Shown here piece after piece: positions 53,147 through 62,526 of a DNA stretch of 64,000 nt. The notes under the pieces are model-generated. The model ran no database searches and was not told the origin of the DNA. It was given only the letters and a program-made list of their open reading frames with translations. The stretch spans positions 4,477,353 through 4,541,352 of the forward strand of contig NC_011831.1 in NCBI RefSeq assembly GCF_000021945.1, written 5' to 3'. The DNA comes from Chloroflexus aggregans DSM 9485. Lineage in GTDB: Bacteria > Chloroflexota > Chloroflexia > Chloroflexales > Chloroflexaceae. The stretch's first letter is position 1, and the number at the start of each line of letters is the position of its first letter. The position numbers and the translations under genes are program-made.

Positions 53147-55972
53147 TCAGCGGATCACCGTCTCGTGACCGGTTGTTGCCGGTGTAGTTACTTCGGGCAG
53201 ATTAGCCACTGCTTCACGCAAAATACGCGCCTGTTCACGCACGTGAATGCTGTGGAGACCCTCAGCCGGGCTGGACGATTCGGCTCGGCCAACGTAGCGT
53301 AATGTAACACCGGTTGGCAGGAGCGTCTGCAACCGCGGCCAGACGAACGTCCACGCACCCATATTCTGCGGTTCTTCTTGCAACCACACCACTTCACGCA
53401 GGTTCGGATAGCGCCGGATCGCAGCTTGCACCTCTTCTGCCGGGAAAGGATACAACAGTTCAAGCCGGAGCAGATCGGCACGTCCAGCAGTCTTTTCCCA
53501 TTCGGCGCTAGAGATGAGGTCAATAGCCACTTTACCCGAACACAGGATGAGGCGGGTGACTCCTTCGGGGAGCGGCGCTTCAGCACCCAATCCCAACACT
53601 GGCTGGAAGCGCAGATCGGTCAGATCGCGCAACGACGAACTACTGCGCGGATGACGTAACAAGCTCTTGGGGGTGAGAATGATCAGCGGTTTGGGATCGG
53701 CGTAGAGTGAAGTAGCCTGATAGCGCAGCAGATGGAAATACTGGGCCGCCGTCGTGCAGTTGGCAATGCGAATGTTATCGTTAGCCGCCAGTTGTAAGAA
53801 ACGCTCAAGGCGGGCGCTCGAGTGTTCGGGGCCTTGACCTTCGTAGCCGTGTGGCAAGAGCATCACGAGGGAAGGATTTTGTCCCCATTTGGCGTGTCCG
53901 CTAACGATAAACTGATCAATAATCACCTGAGCACCGTTGGCAAAATCGCCAAACTGTGCTTCCCACAGCACCAGGGTATCCGGGGCATGGCAGCTATACC
54001 CATACTCAAAGCCTAGCACCGATGCCTCCGAGAGGGGGCTGTTGTACACCGCAAAGGAAGCGCGTGCCTGTGGAATAGCGTGCAACGGGATAAAACGCTC
54101 ACCGGTAACGACATCGTGCAGGACTGCATGACGGTGGCTAAAGGTACCACGTTCGCTGTCTTGGCCGGTCAGTCGAATCGGTGTTCCATCGGCGAGGATG
54201 CTGGCAAAAGCCAATGCCTCGGCATGCCCCCAATCGATGCCATTTTCTTCATAGATCGCCTGGCGGCGGCGTTGCAGCATACGCTCGAGTTTGGGATGAA
54301 CGGTAAAGCCTTCAGGCCGATCTAGCAACGCCTCATTCAACTCGATCAGCGTTTTCGCCGAGACCGGACGAGCAAAAATCGGTGGGCGACGTGGTGGCAG
54401 TGAGGGAGCGGGCGCAGGTGCCGGTGGTAGTTCGGCAGCCAGTCGCTGTCGTTCGCGCACCTTATCAAACGCTTGCTGCAACTTATTCATCACTGCATTA
54501 ACCCGTGCCTGCGCCTCTTCGCGGGTAATAATCCCGCGCCGCTCTAGCTCACGTGCCCAAATCTCGCGCACTGTTGGGTGATTGCGGATGCGCTCGTACA
54601 TCTTGGGCTGAGTAAACTCCGGCTCATCACCCTCATTATGTCCCCAGCGTCGGTAACCGACGAGGTCGATCAGAAAATCCTTCTGGAACTTCTCGCGATA
54701 GGCTGACGCCATACGGGCAGCAGCGATACAGGCTTCCACATCATCGGCATTGACGTGTACCACCGGGATTTCAAGCCCACGGGCAAGATCACTGGCATAG
54801 AGGGTTGAACGCGAGTCGCTGCTGTCGGTAGTAAAGCCGATCTGATTATTGATAATAATGTGGATCGTGCCGCCAATGTGGTAGCCCTTCAAACGCGAGA
54901 GGTTAAGTGTCTCGGCAACAATCCCTTGGCCGGGGAAGGCAGCGTCGCCGTGGATTAAGATCGCCAACGATTCCTTCTCATCCTCTTCGGGGAAGCCGGG
55001 CCGGTTGCGGCGCTCTTGGGCGGCGCGAGCACGGCCTTCGACCACCGGGTTGATGAACTCAAGATGGCTGGGGTTAGGTGCCAACGTGATCGGCATCTCG
55101 GCAATCCCGCTCTCGCGGTAGGCCTTGCGTGCGCCAAGGTGATACTTCACATCACCGCTCCAGCCTTCATACGTATCTTTGGTGTAATCGGGTGAGTGGA
55201 ACTCGGTCAAAATCAGAGAATACGGTTTGCCGAGGATGTGGGCCAGTACATTCAGCCGACCACGGTGGGCCATCCCAATGACGACCTCTTTGGTACCGGA
55301 CGCAGCAGCGTTGCGAATAATGGCATCGATCATCGGGATGAGCATATCGCATCCCTCAATCGAAAACCGCTTTTGTCCGGGAAACGTTTTGTGCAAAAAG
55401 CGCTCGAATGTCTCGACTTCGGTCAGGCGGTCGAGCAATTCCCGCTGACGATCGGCATCAAGCCCACCAAAAAAGCGCCGATCTTCAGCCGCTTCACGGA
55501 TCCACGCCCGTTCACGGTAATCTTGGATTTGATCGGTCTCGTAGCCGATGGAACCAGAGTATGCCTGTCGTAATCGTTCGACACCTTCAGCCGCGTTACG
55601 TACTTGGCTTGCGATCGGGCCACGCACAATGTGGGCCGGTAACGCTGCAAGATCGGCCTGGGTCACTCCGTGCGTCGCCAGCTCCAGGCCGGGATCACCG
55701 GGTGGGTCACTACCGAGTGGGTCAATTCGAGCGGCCAGATGTCCCAACTCTCGAATGTAGCGGATCAAACGGGCCGCACCAACGATCCGGGTAACGTCAA
55801 GAGGTGGTTGTCCGTCCCGCGTCTCCGAGGAGGTGATCTCATCGGGTGGCGTCCATTGCGCAAAAAAGGCCCGTGTTGCTTCATCAACCGAGTTGGGATC
55901 GGCACAGTACCGCTCGTACAGTTCGAGCAGATAACCGGCATTGGGGCCGTAGAAACCGTTCCATTCCTTCAT
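53147..55972 (-). CDS. sucA: 2-oxoglutarate dehydrogenase E1
   Basis: E1 decarboxylates 2-oxoglutarate with thiamine diphosphate and passes the succinyl group to E2. The 941-aa product has the N-terminal MKEWNGFYGPNAGYLLELYE, HRGRLNVLAHILGKPY, the ThDP-binding IHGDAAFPGQGIVAETLNLS and NNQIGFTTD. Also visible are YRRWGHNEGDEPEFTQPKMY, LTGQDSERGTFSHRHAVLHD, and the C-terminal WLQEEPQNMGAW. The length fits the SucA/OdhA E1 class. I chose the ATG at 55972, where the family N-terminus begins and AAGGAG lies upstream. E2 follows 105 bases later, while E3 is not in the window. Confidence 0.95.
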   Translation of the reverse strand: MKEWNGFYGPNAGYLLELYERYCADPNSVDEATRAFFAQWTPPDEITSSETRDGQPPLDVTRIVGAARLIRYIRELGHLAARIDPLGSDPPGDPGLELATHGVTQADLAALPAHIVRGPIASQVRNAAEGVERLRQAYSGSIGYETDQIQDYRERAWIREAAEDRRFFGGLDADRQRELLDRLTEVETFERFLHKTFPGQKRFSIEGCDMLIPMIDAIIRNAAASGTKEVVIGMAHRGRLNVLAHILGKPYSLILTEFHSPDYTKDTYEGWSGDVKYHLGARKAYRESGIAEMPITLAPNPSHLEFINPVVEGRARAAQERRNRPGFPEEDEKESLAILIHGDAAFPGQGIVAETLNLSRLKGYHIGGTIHIIINNQIGFTTDSSDSRSTLYASDLARGLEIPVVHVNADDVEACIAAARMASAYREKFQKDFLIDLVGYRRWGHNEGDEPEFTQPKMYERIRNHPTVREIWARELERRGIITREEAQARVNAVMNKLQQAFDKVRERQRLAAELPPAPAPAPSLPPRRPPIFARPVSAKTLIELNEALLDRPEGFTVHPKLERMLQRRRQAIYEENGIDWGHAEALAFASILADGTPIRLTGQDSERGTFSHRHAVLHDVVTGERFIPLHAIPQARASFAVYNSPLSEASVLGFEYGYSCHAPDTLVLWEAQFGDFANGAQVIIDQFIVSGHAKWGQNPSLVMLLPHGYEGQGPEHSSARLERFLQLAANDNIRIANCTTAAQYFHLLRYQATSLYADPKPLIILTPKSLLRHPRSSSSLRDLTDLRFQPVLGLGAEAPLPEGVTRLILCSGKVAIDLISSAEWEKTAGRADLLRLELLYPFPAEEVQAAIRRYPNLREVVWLQEEPQNMGAWTFVWPRLQTLLPTGVTLRYVGRAESSSPAEGLHSIHVREQARILREAVANLPEVTTPATTGHETVIR

Positions 55973-56028
55973 GCCTCGCCTGCTCCTTGCATAGTTTGTT
56001 ATGAAAGTCACAAATAATTAAGAGCAAG

Positions 56029-56063
56029 ACAGCGCTGCGCGCTGTAATTTCTGCTGTATTGTA
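56029..56063 (-). promoter_or_regulatory. Putative sucA promoter -10 and leader palindrome
   Basis: On the minus strand TACAAT (56063-56058) follows TTGAAA (56088-56083) after 19 bases. Just downstream ACAGCGC-TGC-GCGCTGT (56029-56045) is a perfect 7-bp inverted repeat in the leader, a candidate operator. Confidence 0.35.
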
Positions 56064-56151
56064 CCATGTTGGCTGCACAGCGTTTCAAGGCAAAAAGAAA
56101 ACGATGCGACGTAACAGTCACATCGTTTGTCAGGTTGGTATGCAAAAAGCG

Positions 56152-56298
56152 TTACATGCTGGCAATCGCATTACAGGCTGTGGCGACGACAAACATGACA
56201 CCGATGGTAATAAAAACTGCAAGAGCTTGAGCAAGTCGATATGGTATGTCAAATCGAACTGCCGTTCGTCGGACTGAGGTTATTTGCTTTTGTTGCAT
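56152..56298 (-). CDS. Small hydrophobic protein
   Basis: This 48-aa frame starts MQQKQITSVRRTAVRFDI, with basic residues first, and ends in one TM helix (LAQALAVFITIGVMFVVATA) and CNAIASM. GTGAGG lies about 6 bases before the ATG. The positive-inside charge, a single helix and the ribosome site make it a plausible small membrane protein. I recognise no family. It could be an accidental frame. Confidence 0.4.
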   Translation of the reverse strand: MQQKQITSVRRTAVRFDIPYRLAQALAVFITIGVMFVVATACNAIASM

Positions 56299-56529
56299 TG
56301 TTGCCTCACTTGTGTGCATCCTGACCGATATAGTAATCATATTTACTTGATATAACTATCGGCTAGGGAGAATGATCACCGACTATCGGGAAGATTCACC
56401 CATGCGCCGATCCCGTTCCAAAAATTCTGCAAAAATGTTACCGTTCCGGCATCTCTCGTTTGCTATGATTTAGGCAGAGGAGCTAGCCCTCGTCTTTGCA
56501 AGGGTGCGTTTTCGTGGATACCTATCCTC

Positions 56530-56619
56530 ATGGAACCGCTTATCCGTCCTGCGAAAGCGGCGAAGCTGCTCAGTGTTACCGGCACGACAAGACACCAACG
56601 GGTGTGTGAGGGTGATTGA
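56530..56619 (+). pseudogene. 5' remnant of an IS607-type tnpA (serine recombinase)
   Basis: The ATG at 56530 reads MEPLIRPAKAAKLLSVTGTT, like the MerR-type helix-turn-helix that opens IS607 TnpA. The similarity ends after about 20 residues and the frame closes at 56619. The catalytic resolvase domain is missing, so the element lost its middle. Confidence 0.5.
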
Positions 56620-56699
56620 TTTCGGTTACACGAATGGACTGTCATCGTCGCTGCTGCTGCGCACGGGTGATGAGCGACGCAAGGCAGTGGGGCAGCGTA

Positions 56700-56985
56700 C
56701 TTAGCGCGAAGGCACAGCGAACCGCTCCGGGACGCACCTCGGTATCTCCGCACGGAGCCGCCGGTGTTTGGCCGGTGGTGTAACGAACGAAGCACGCACG
56801 GTGCAAGCTCGAACCGGACGTGTCCGGCGTAACCCGTGGTGAGGTCTGACCGGCAATGGCGGCACTGCGGGAGGAGTGAGTATTCCCGGAGGCGGGAACG
56901 TAACGCCTGTTGGAGAAGATTGCGTGGCGCAATCGGGATAGGAACAGGAAGTCGCGCATGTTTGCGCACGTTCTGGATAGCAGTG
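56700..56985 (+). mobile_element. 3' remnant of a tnpB gene, hairpin-rich (possible omega-RNA region)
   Basis: One frame reads GGNVTPVGEDCVAQSG, TAG, EQEVAHVCARSG, TAG. This is close to the C-terminal tail of many TnpB proteins of IS605/IS607 elements (KVTPVRDECGQQDGSGQE type), here with stops. The stretch folds into several perfect hairpins: CTCCG-CA-CGGAG at 56746-56757, CCGGAC-GT-GTCCGG at 56814-56827 and TTCCCG-GAGG-CGGGAA at 56883-56898. In intact elements the guide (omega) RNA overlaps this end. With the tnpA remnant upstream it forms an internally deleted IS607-like element of about 0.5 kb. Confidence 0.55.
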
Positions 56986-57009
56986 TAGTCATCAGGCACG
57001 GAGCACTAT

Positions 57010-60000
57010 ATGGAGTTCTTTGCGTTACTAGCCTTATGTTGCTTGCTGCCAATTCTGTTGATCACGGGGCTAATCGGTTTCTGGATAGGAAAGTCATTAT
57101 CAGGATCGCCGCTGAAGCCGGAGGATCAATTCGCCAATTTGGTGTACTCCTGGTTAGAGACGAATCGATTGGATACAGATACCGCCGAGCGAGTGTTGCG
57201 TTTGTTGGAACAGGAGGGTGCCACACTTCGGGCAAAGGCCCAACCGGTACCACCGGCTTCACCTTCTCCTGAAGAATCAGAAACGGTAACCTCGGTTTCT
57301 CCATTGCCTGAGGTGCTGCACGCATCTTCGGCTACGGCTGTGGCCGCTTTGCCAATGCATCCTGCACCTGCACCAACTGCGCCACCATTAACAGTTACCG
57401 ATCGGATAGGGCCGATTTTTGCTGCACTGCTGTCGCTCGGTACGCGCCGGATGTTGTTGGTCATCGGCACGTTTCTGCTGATCATTTCGAGCTTGGTGTT
57501 GGTGATCTTTAACTGGAATAGCTTCTTACCGATTGTGCAAGTCGGGATCTTGGCTGCGTTGACCGGCGGTTTGTGGGGGTTGGGATGGTGGATGGGTCAG
57601 CGTGAGACCCTTGCTACCGCCGGACGGAATCTGAGTTCGATTGCGGCACTGTTAGTGCCGATTGTGGTCTTTTCATTCACGCGCCCCGGTCTGCTCGATC
57701 TCGCAACCGACACCGCTTTGTTGGTCGTGAGTAGTGTGAGCATGGCCATATACATCGGTGGGGCATGGTATGTACGGCGTGTGTTTTATAGTCTGGCCGC
57801 CAGCGCGGCTGCGATCGGTGTGTTAGTGAGCGCGTTTTGGCAGTGGGATGTCGGTCTTCAGTGGCAACCGGTTTGGGCATTTGGGTGGTGGTTTGCTGCG
57901 CTGGCAGTAACTCATCGGTTGGCCCACAGTAGTGCTGCTCCGTTAGCGTTGGGGCCGCGTGTGATGCAGTGGGCCGGCCCGCCGCTATCGCTGTTGGTGA
58001 GCCTCAGTCTCGTGTTGGCTGAGCCTATACCGATGTTTGCTTGGCCGGCAATGATTACCTTTGGGTTGGGCAGTGTGTTTGGTGCCGGCGCTGCGTGGCT
58101 TGAACGGCAGCCACGGTGGGTCTGGGTGACGGCACTGACGTTGCCGGTGGCAGTGTTGATCGGAACGGTATTGCCCGATCTTGGTCTGCGGTGGGCTAAT
58201 TTGAACCTGGCTCTACTGACGTCTGTGTATGTCGGGATGATGGCACTGATCGAGCGGCGAGGTCAGGCGTATGCAATACCCTTGTTGGCAAGCATGCCAC
58301 TGCTATTGGTTGTTGCGTTGCTCACCGCGCTCGACCGGACGGCAATCGGCCAGAGTTATCCGTTGTTGCTGGTAGCCGGTGGGTTACTGGTGGTGCTGCT
58401 CGAACGTGGGCAGTTGAGGTTATTGCAACCGAACCGCACGTTGGCGGGAAGTATCGGGTTGGCGCTGGTGATGGTGTTGCTGAACGTGTGGGTGGCTTCG
58501 TTTGTTGAGGCATGGGTCCAGCGCGGTCTGATCACGCTTGTGATTGGCGGGATGGGGTTTGTCTTGCACGCAGCCTCCTTTACCGCCCGTATCAGTTATG
58601 CACCGTTGGTGTTGCGTTGGATGGGAGCAGCCCTGATCGCGATTGGCTCGCTGATGACGGCATTGCTTGATCCGGTATGGCGCTTGCCGGCATTGGCACC
58701 GGCAGCGGTGCTCTACGGTTGGTGTGCCTTCCGCGAACGCAATAGTTTTTGGTCAGTGGCTAGCTTAACGGTGGTGTTGGGTTTGGTGGCGAGCGTGCTT
58801 GAACGGGTGGGTTGGCTGAGCACGTTTGAGCACTATCTCCTTGCCGGCACGAGTGTAGCGAGTGTCTATGCCATTGGTGGGAGCCTGATCCGTCGTGGTC
58901 CGTTCGGGTACTGGGCGACGCCGGCGCTCTTTTGGGGTGGTGTTCTTGGTAGCGGCAGCACGTTGTTGCTCATCAGTGCGTTCTTCACGCCGAGCATGGC
59001 TGCCGTCAGCGCAGCGCTCATTGCGAGTATAGTTTGGTTGGGGCTAAGTTTCATCTGGCAACGTTGGCAGTTCGGCTATCCGGCGGCTGCGATGCTCGGT
59101 TGGGCGTGGTTGTTAGCGGTCGTCGGCGAATTCTTGCACTGGGAAGGCGGTCTGAGCGGGATCGGTGTGTTGGCAGTGCTGTTAGGGGTTGGTTATGGCG
59201 GAGCGGCGCTCGTTTTGCGGCGATGGGCACCGTTTGACCGTCCGTATGCGCAATTGGCTATAGCGACAGCCCTCGTCTTACCCATACCGACGTTGCCGGT
59301 GGTGCTGGAAGTGTCGGCGTATCGCATGCATCTGCCATTGACTGCCGGTAGTGCGACGCTGATCCTCGCGGTTGGCGCGGTCGCGTACCGACGCTGGCGG
59401 ATCCTGAGTCTGGCCTTAATCCAGTTGGTCATGGCGATTGGCGGGACTGCCAATTGGCTCTTCGCACCCAACGTTTCACTCATTGGATGGACGTTGCTGG
59501 CAACCGCGGTCATCGTTGGGTTGGGCGGGGCAGGGGCGCGCCGTCGGAGATCGACAGCCGTCTTGCGTGTGCTAGGATTGGACGGATATGGGATTGGTGC
59601 CGTCACCGGCTTGATCGCGCTGACGATGCTCTTTGACGGCAGTTTGAGCAGCCTTGCATGGCCGTTGTTGATCAATGCACTCGTAATTGGGATTATTGCG
59701 GTTTCCGAGCAGAGCAAAGTTGGCGCAGTCCTAAATGTGACAGCGTTGATCGGCAGCACTGCCGGCTGGCTCGCACAAACCGATCTGACGATACCCTGGC
59801 AGGCAGCGTGGTTAGTATTGGCGCTAGTGCCGCTGATGCTGGCCGGTTGGGCTAGCCGCCGCTACGCACCGGTGACGATCTGGCAGCGACTAACGTTGTG
59901 GTTATCGTTGATAGTAGGGGTGATTACCGTGATCGTTGCCGCCTACGATCTGCGTGCGCTGGTAGTAGCACTGATCAACACCGGCGTTCTCTACGTCACG

Positions 60001-60537
60001 GCGACGGTCTGCGAACGGCGCAGCGAGTACGCCTATCTAGCCGGTGTGGCCTTTGTCGCCGCCAGCCTCGGCCAATTTCTCGTCTGGGATCTGCACGAAA
60101 TGCAGTTGTATGTCATACCGGTCGGTGTCTATCTGCTCGCTTTTGCGAATGGCATTCGCTACTTCCAACGCCAAGATCGGCTTGCGCGCATGATAGATAC
60201 GGGTGCGGTTGGGTTATTACTCGGCGCAACATTCCTCCAAGCCGCCGGATCGCCGAGTAACGTGGGCTATATCTTATTCGTTGGTGGCGAGTCGTTGTTG
60301 ATCGCTACTTATGGGGCGTTAATGCGGCTACGGGTACCGTTTGTGGGTGGGTTGGCCTGTTTCGTACTGGGTATTCTCTGGTTGGTGGGCAATGCGGCGC
60401 GCCTGCTCAATCAGTGGTTATTGCTGGGTTTGTTGGGGCTATTGATGCTATTGGCCTACGTGGTACTGGAACGGCAACAAGAACGACTGCGTCGGGCCGG
60501 GAGGGATTGGGCGGTGCGGTTGCAACAGTGGCGGTAG
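57010..60537 (+). CDS. Very large multi-pass membrane protein (DUF2157-like)
   Basis: The 1175-aa product has an N-terminal TM helix (MEFFALLALCCLLPILLITG) and a soluble linker with a helical segment (VYSWLETNRLDTDTAERVLRLLEQEG), followed by Pro/Ala-rich sequence. From about residue 150 there are roughly thirty close-packed hydrophobic segments, starting RRMLLVIGTFLLIISSLVLVIFNW. That opening resembles DUF2157-type and SCO7613-like membrane proteins. The function is unknown. The arrangement of many short helices with Trp-rich turns suggests a transporter or scaffold, but nothing is diagnostic. The gene starts about 30 bases after the IS607-like remnant, and GGAG precedes the ATG. Confidence 0.78.
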   Translation: MEFFALLALCCLLPILLITGLIGFWIGKSLSGSPLKPEDQFANLVYSWLETNRLDTDTAERVLRLLEQEGATLRAKAQPVPPASPSPEESETVTSVSPLPEVLHASSATAVAALPMHPAPAPTAPPLTVTDRIGPIFAALLSLGTRRMLLVIGTFLLIISSLVLVIFNWNSFLPIVQVGILAALTGGLWGLGWWMGQRETLATAGRNLSSIAALLVPIVVFSFTRPGLLDLATDTALLVVSSVSMAIYIGGAWYVRRVFYSLAASAAAIGVLVSAFWQWDVGLQWQPVWAFGWWFAALAVTHRLAHSSAAPLALGPRVMQWAGPPLSLLVSLSLVLAEPIPMFAWPAMITFGLGSVFGAGAAWLERQPRWVWVTALTLPVAVLIGTVLPDLGLRWANLNLALLTSVYVGMMALIERRGQAYAIPLLASMPLLLVVALLTALDRTAIGQSYPLLLVAGGLLVVLLERGQLRLLQPNRTLAGSIGLALVMVLLNVWVASFVEAWVQRGLITLVIGGMGFVLHAASFTARISYAPLVLRWMGAALIAIGSLMTALLDPVWRLPALAPAAVLYGWCAFRERNSFWSVASLTVVLGLVASVLERVGWLSTFEHYLLAGTSVASVYAIGGSLIRRGPFGYWATPALFWGGVLGSGSTLLLISAFFTPSMAAVSAALIASIVWLGLSFIWQRWQFGYPAAAMLGWAWLLAVVGEFLHWEGGLSGIGVLAVLLGVGYGGAALVLRRWAPFDRPYAQLAIATALVLPIPTLPVVLEVSAYRMHLPLTAGSATLILAVGAVAYRRWRILSLALIQLVMAIGGTANWLFAPNVSLIGWTLLATAVIVGLGGAGARRRRSTAVLRVLGLDGYGIGAVTGLIALTMLFDGSLSSLAWPLLINALVIGIIAVSEQSKVGAVLNVTALIGSTAGWLAQTDLTIPWQAAWLVLALVPLMLAGWASRRYAPVTIWQRLTLWLSLIVGVITVIVAAYDLRALVVALINTGVLYVTATVCERRSEYAYLAGVAFVAASLGQFLVWDLHEMQLYVIPVGVYLLAFANGIRYFQRQDRLARMIDTGAVGLLLGATFLQAAGSPSNVGYILFVGGESLLIATYGALMRLRVPFVGGLACFVLGILWLVGNAARLLNQWLLLGLLGLLMLLAYVVLERQQERLRRAGRDWAVRLQQWR

Positions 60538-60568
60538 TAGGGGCAGGTTTCCAATCTGCCCCTACTAC
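60534..60568. terminator. Hairpin terminator between convergent genes
   Basis: GTAGTAGGGGCAG and CTGCCCCTACTAC pair perfectly over 13 bp. It overlaps the stop of the large membrane-protein gene and lies 12 bases before the gap stop, so it can act on both strands. Its core GTAGGGGC/GCCCCTAC matches the palindrome family at 28.0-28.4 kb. Confidence 0.7.
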
Positions 60569-60579
60569 TGCCCATCCGA

Positions 60580-61605
60580 CTACTCAAACCGATCTGCAAC
60601 CAGCGCCGTTAGATCGGCGACACGTACTGAATAACCCCACTCGTTATCGTACCACGCGACGATCTTGAAGAAATCATCGCCCATACTCATCGTCAGGGGT
60701 AGGTCAACCACACTGCTGTACGTAGTACCGATGAAATCGGTGCTGACCAGCGGCTCGTGGCTGACACCGAGGATACCCTCAAGCTCTTCGCTCTCGCTAG
60801 CCTCAATGAACGCCTGATTGATCTCTTCGACCGACGTCTTGGTGCTGAGGAGAACCGAGAAGTCAACCATTGAGACGGTTGGTGTCGGGACACGCACCGC
60901 GTAGCCGTGGAACTTACCCTTCAATTCAGGAATAACCAGCGCGACAGCCTTTGCAGCGCCGGTAGTGGTAGGTACCATATTGATCGCGGCTGCGCGGGCG
61001 CGGCGCAGATCCTTGTGGACGTTATCCTGCAAGTTCTGATCCATTGTGTACGAGTGGATCGTCGTCATCAAGCCGCGTTCGATCCCGAAGCGATCGTTGA
61101 GTACTTTGGCCACCGGCGCCAGACAGTTGGTGGTGCAGGAGGCATTCGAGATGATATGGTGCTTCTCATGATCGTACTTGGCGTCATTCACACCCAGACA
61201 GATGGTGATGTCTTCGCCCTTGGCCGGTGCCGTAATGATCACTTTCTTGGCACCTGCGGCGAGGTGAGCTTTGGCCTTTTCGGCATCGGTAAAACGGCCG
61301 GTCGACTCGATCACAATGTCAACGCCCAGTTCTTTCCACGGCAGTGCGGCAGGATCACGCTCAGCTAGGGTTAGTAATTCGTAGCGCACATCGTCTTGCT
61401 CGACGATAATGGACTTCTCGGTTACGGTCACTTCACCTTCAAACGCGCCGTAGGTCGAGTCATAGCGGAGTAGATGTGCTAACGTATGCGCGTCGGTCAG
61501 GTCGTTAATTGCCACGATCTCGAACTCGTCTGGGTAATACTCCAGCATCGCCTTAAAGCTCTGGCGCCCGATCCGGCCGAAACCGTTAATTGCGACGCGA
61601 ACCAT
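60580..61605 (-). CDS. gap: Glyceraldehyde-3-phosphate dehydrogenase
   Basis: GAPDH interconverts glyceraldehyde-3-phosphate and 1,3-bisphosphoglycerate with NAD(P). The 341-aa product has the Rossmann start [20 protein letters not shown], the catalytic Cys in [19 protein letters not shown], and [12 protein letters not shown]. The C-terminal [19 protein letters not shown] is also present. AAGGAGGA lies 8 bases before the ATG at 61605. A -10 box and a palindrome at its predicted start site suggest direct transcriptional control. Confidence 0.96.
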   Translation of the reverse strand: MVRVAINGFGRIGRQSFKAMLEYYPDEFEIVAINDLTDAHTLAHLLRYDSTYGAFEGEVTVTEKSIIVEQDDVRYELLTLAERDPAALPWKELGVDIVIESTGRFTDAEKAKAHLAAGAKKVIITAPAKGEDITICLGVNDAKYDHEKHHIISNASCTTNCLAPVAKVLNDRFGIERGLMTTIHSYTMDQNLQDNVHKDLRRARAAAINMVPTTTGAAKAVALVIPELKGKFHGYAVRVPTPTVSMVDFSVLLSTKTSVEEINQAFIEASESEELEGILGVSHEPLVSTDFIGTTYSSVVDLPLTMSMGDDFFKIVAWYDNEWGYSVRVADLTALVADRFE

Positions 61606-61673
61606 GTAATTCCTCCTTAAGTACTCAAACGATTGCGCTTCGGTGATATAAACCACCGGTCGCAATGGTACGA

Positions 61674-61690
61674 CAGACAACTGTTGTCTG
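61674..61690 (-). promoter_or_regulatory. Palindromic operator candidate at the gap start site
   Basis: CAGACAAC-T-GTTGTCTG is a perfect 8-bp inverted repeat around one base. It lies directly downstream of the gap -10 box, covering about +2 to +18 of the predicted transcript, where a bound repressor would block initiation. Confidence 0.55.
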
Positions 61691-61698
61691 ATGCGGTC

Positions 61699-61704
61699 AT
61701 TATA
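61699..61704 (-). promoter_or_regulatory. Extended -10 box of gap
   Basis: The minus strand reads TGCTATAAT, a TATAAT with the extended TGn. No clear -35 is present. The leader would be about 85 bases. Confidence 0.65.
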
Positions 61705-61805
61705 GCATTTTTGGTCAGTCGCTCGGATGCCGATTTTTGCCCGTCAGGTGAAGAAATGCCTACTCAGCCACTACAGCGTAATGATAGGCAACGGTGTCGC
61801 GAGCT

Positions 61806-61835
61806 TGACGGATTTGCTACAATAGGTAGTAAAAT
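61806..61835 (+). promoter_or_regulatory. Possible promoter of the CvpA-like gene
   Basis: TTGACG, 18 bases, TAAAAT, about 30 bases before the ATG at 61865. An alternative -10 (TACAAT at 61818) lacks a matching -35. Confidence 0.4.
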
Positions 61836-61864
61836 TGCATGTGCAACACGAAGGGGGCAGCGGG

Positions 61865-62476
61865 ATGATCATTGATGCGGGTGCGGCGGTCGTGATCCTG
61901 TTATTTATTCTGATCGGTCAGCGGCGCGGGGTAATACCGAGCGGGTTGGCTCTCACCGGAACGCTCATCGGTGCAGTTTTGGTCGATATTTGGCAAGACG
62001 GTGTGATCAATCTGCTAGAACGGCTGGGTTTGGCTACTGAATGGCCGCTCTTTCTCAGTTTAAGCGGGTTGCTACTGTTGGCTGTGATCGTCGGTTACGG
62101 GATTGATACTATCCTTGAGTTGGGTTTAGAGGACACCGATGAATGGTCACAGCGTCTGATCGGTGCTCTGGTCGGGTTGGTGAACGCCGGGCTTGTGATC
62201 TATTATCTCGTTCGCTATGCCAAACTGTCATGGTCACCACCGTTCATTGAACGGTGGTTGAACGCGGCGACGTTGATACCGACGGTGGTTGAGTGGTTGC
62301 CGTGGGCAATGCTCGGCTTAACCTTGGGTGGTATTATCATGTTAGGTTGGCGCGTCTTTCACACGATACGTTCCGCGCGCGCATTACAATCGCACGACGA
62401 CGCACCCCGCTCGCGTCAAGATGTCTATCTGCGCGTCCTCGAGGAGATCAACCGGGTGACCGATCGCCGACGGTAA
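61865..62476 (+). CDS. CvpA-like membrane protein
   Basis: The 203-aa product has four hydrophobic segments (about residues 5-22, 28-43, 61-80 and 101-118), plus a fifth near 145-165. The N-terminal layout, IIDAGAAVVILLFILIGQRRGVIPSG, is typical of CvpA/colicin V production-like proteins. A basic, polar C-terminal tail (RSARALQSHDDAPRSRQD) is cytoplasmic. The cellular role of this family outside enterobacteria is unclear. A GGGGG stretch precedes the ATG at 61865, favoured over an in-frame start at 61835. Confidence 0.65.
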   Translation: MIIDAGAAVVILLFILIGQRRGVIPSGLALTGTLIGAVLVDIWQDGVINLLERLGLATEWPLFLSLSGLLLLAVIVGYGIDTILELGLEDTDEWSQRLIGALVGLVNAGLVIYYLVRYAKLSWSPPFIERWLNAATLIPTVVEWLPWAMLGLTLGGIIMLGWRVFHTIRSARALQSHDDAPRSRQDVYLRVLEEINRVTDRRR

Positions 62477-62526
62477 GATGGTGATCCGTCCGCTCAGGCA
62501 TCGCTAGTTCGCCATGCTGTTACAGC

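Noticed and set aside
56463-57052. Two overlapping minus-strand frames of 178 and 136 aa
   Set aside because: They run antisense through the IS607-like remnant, are Arg/Ser/His-rich with no domain features, and one ends inside the next gene.
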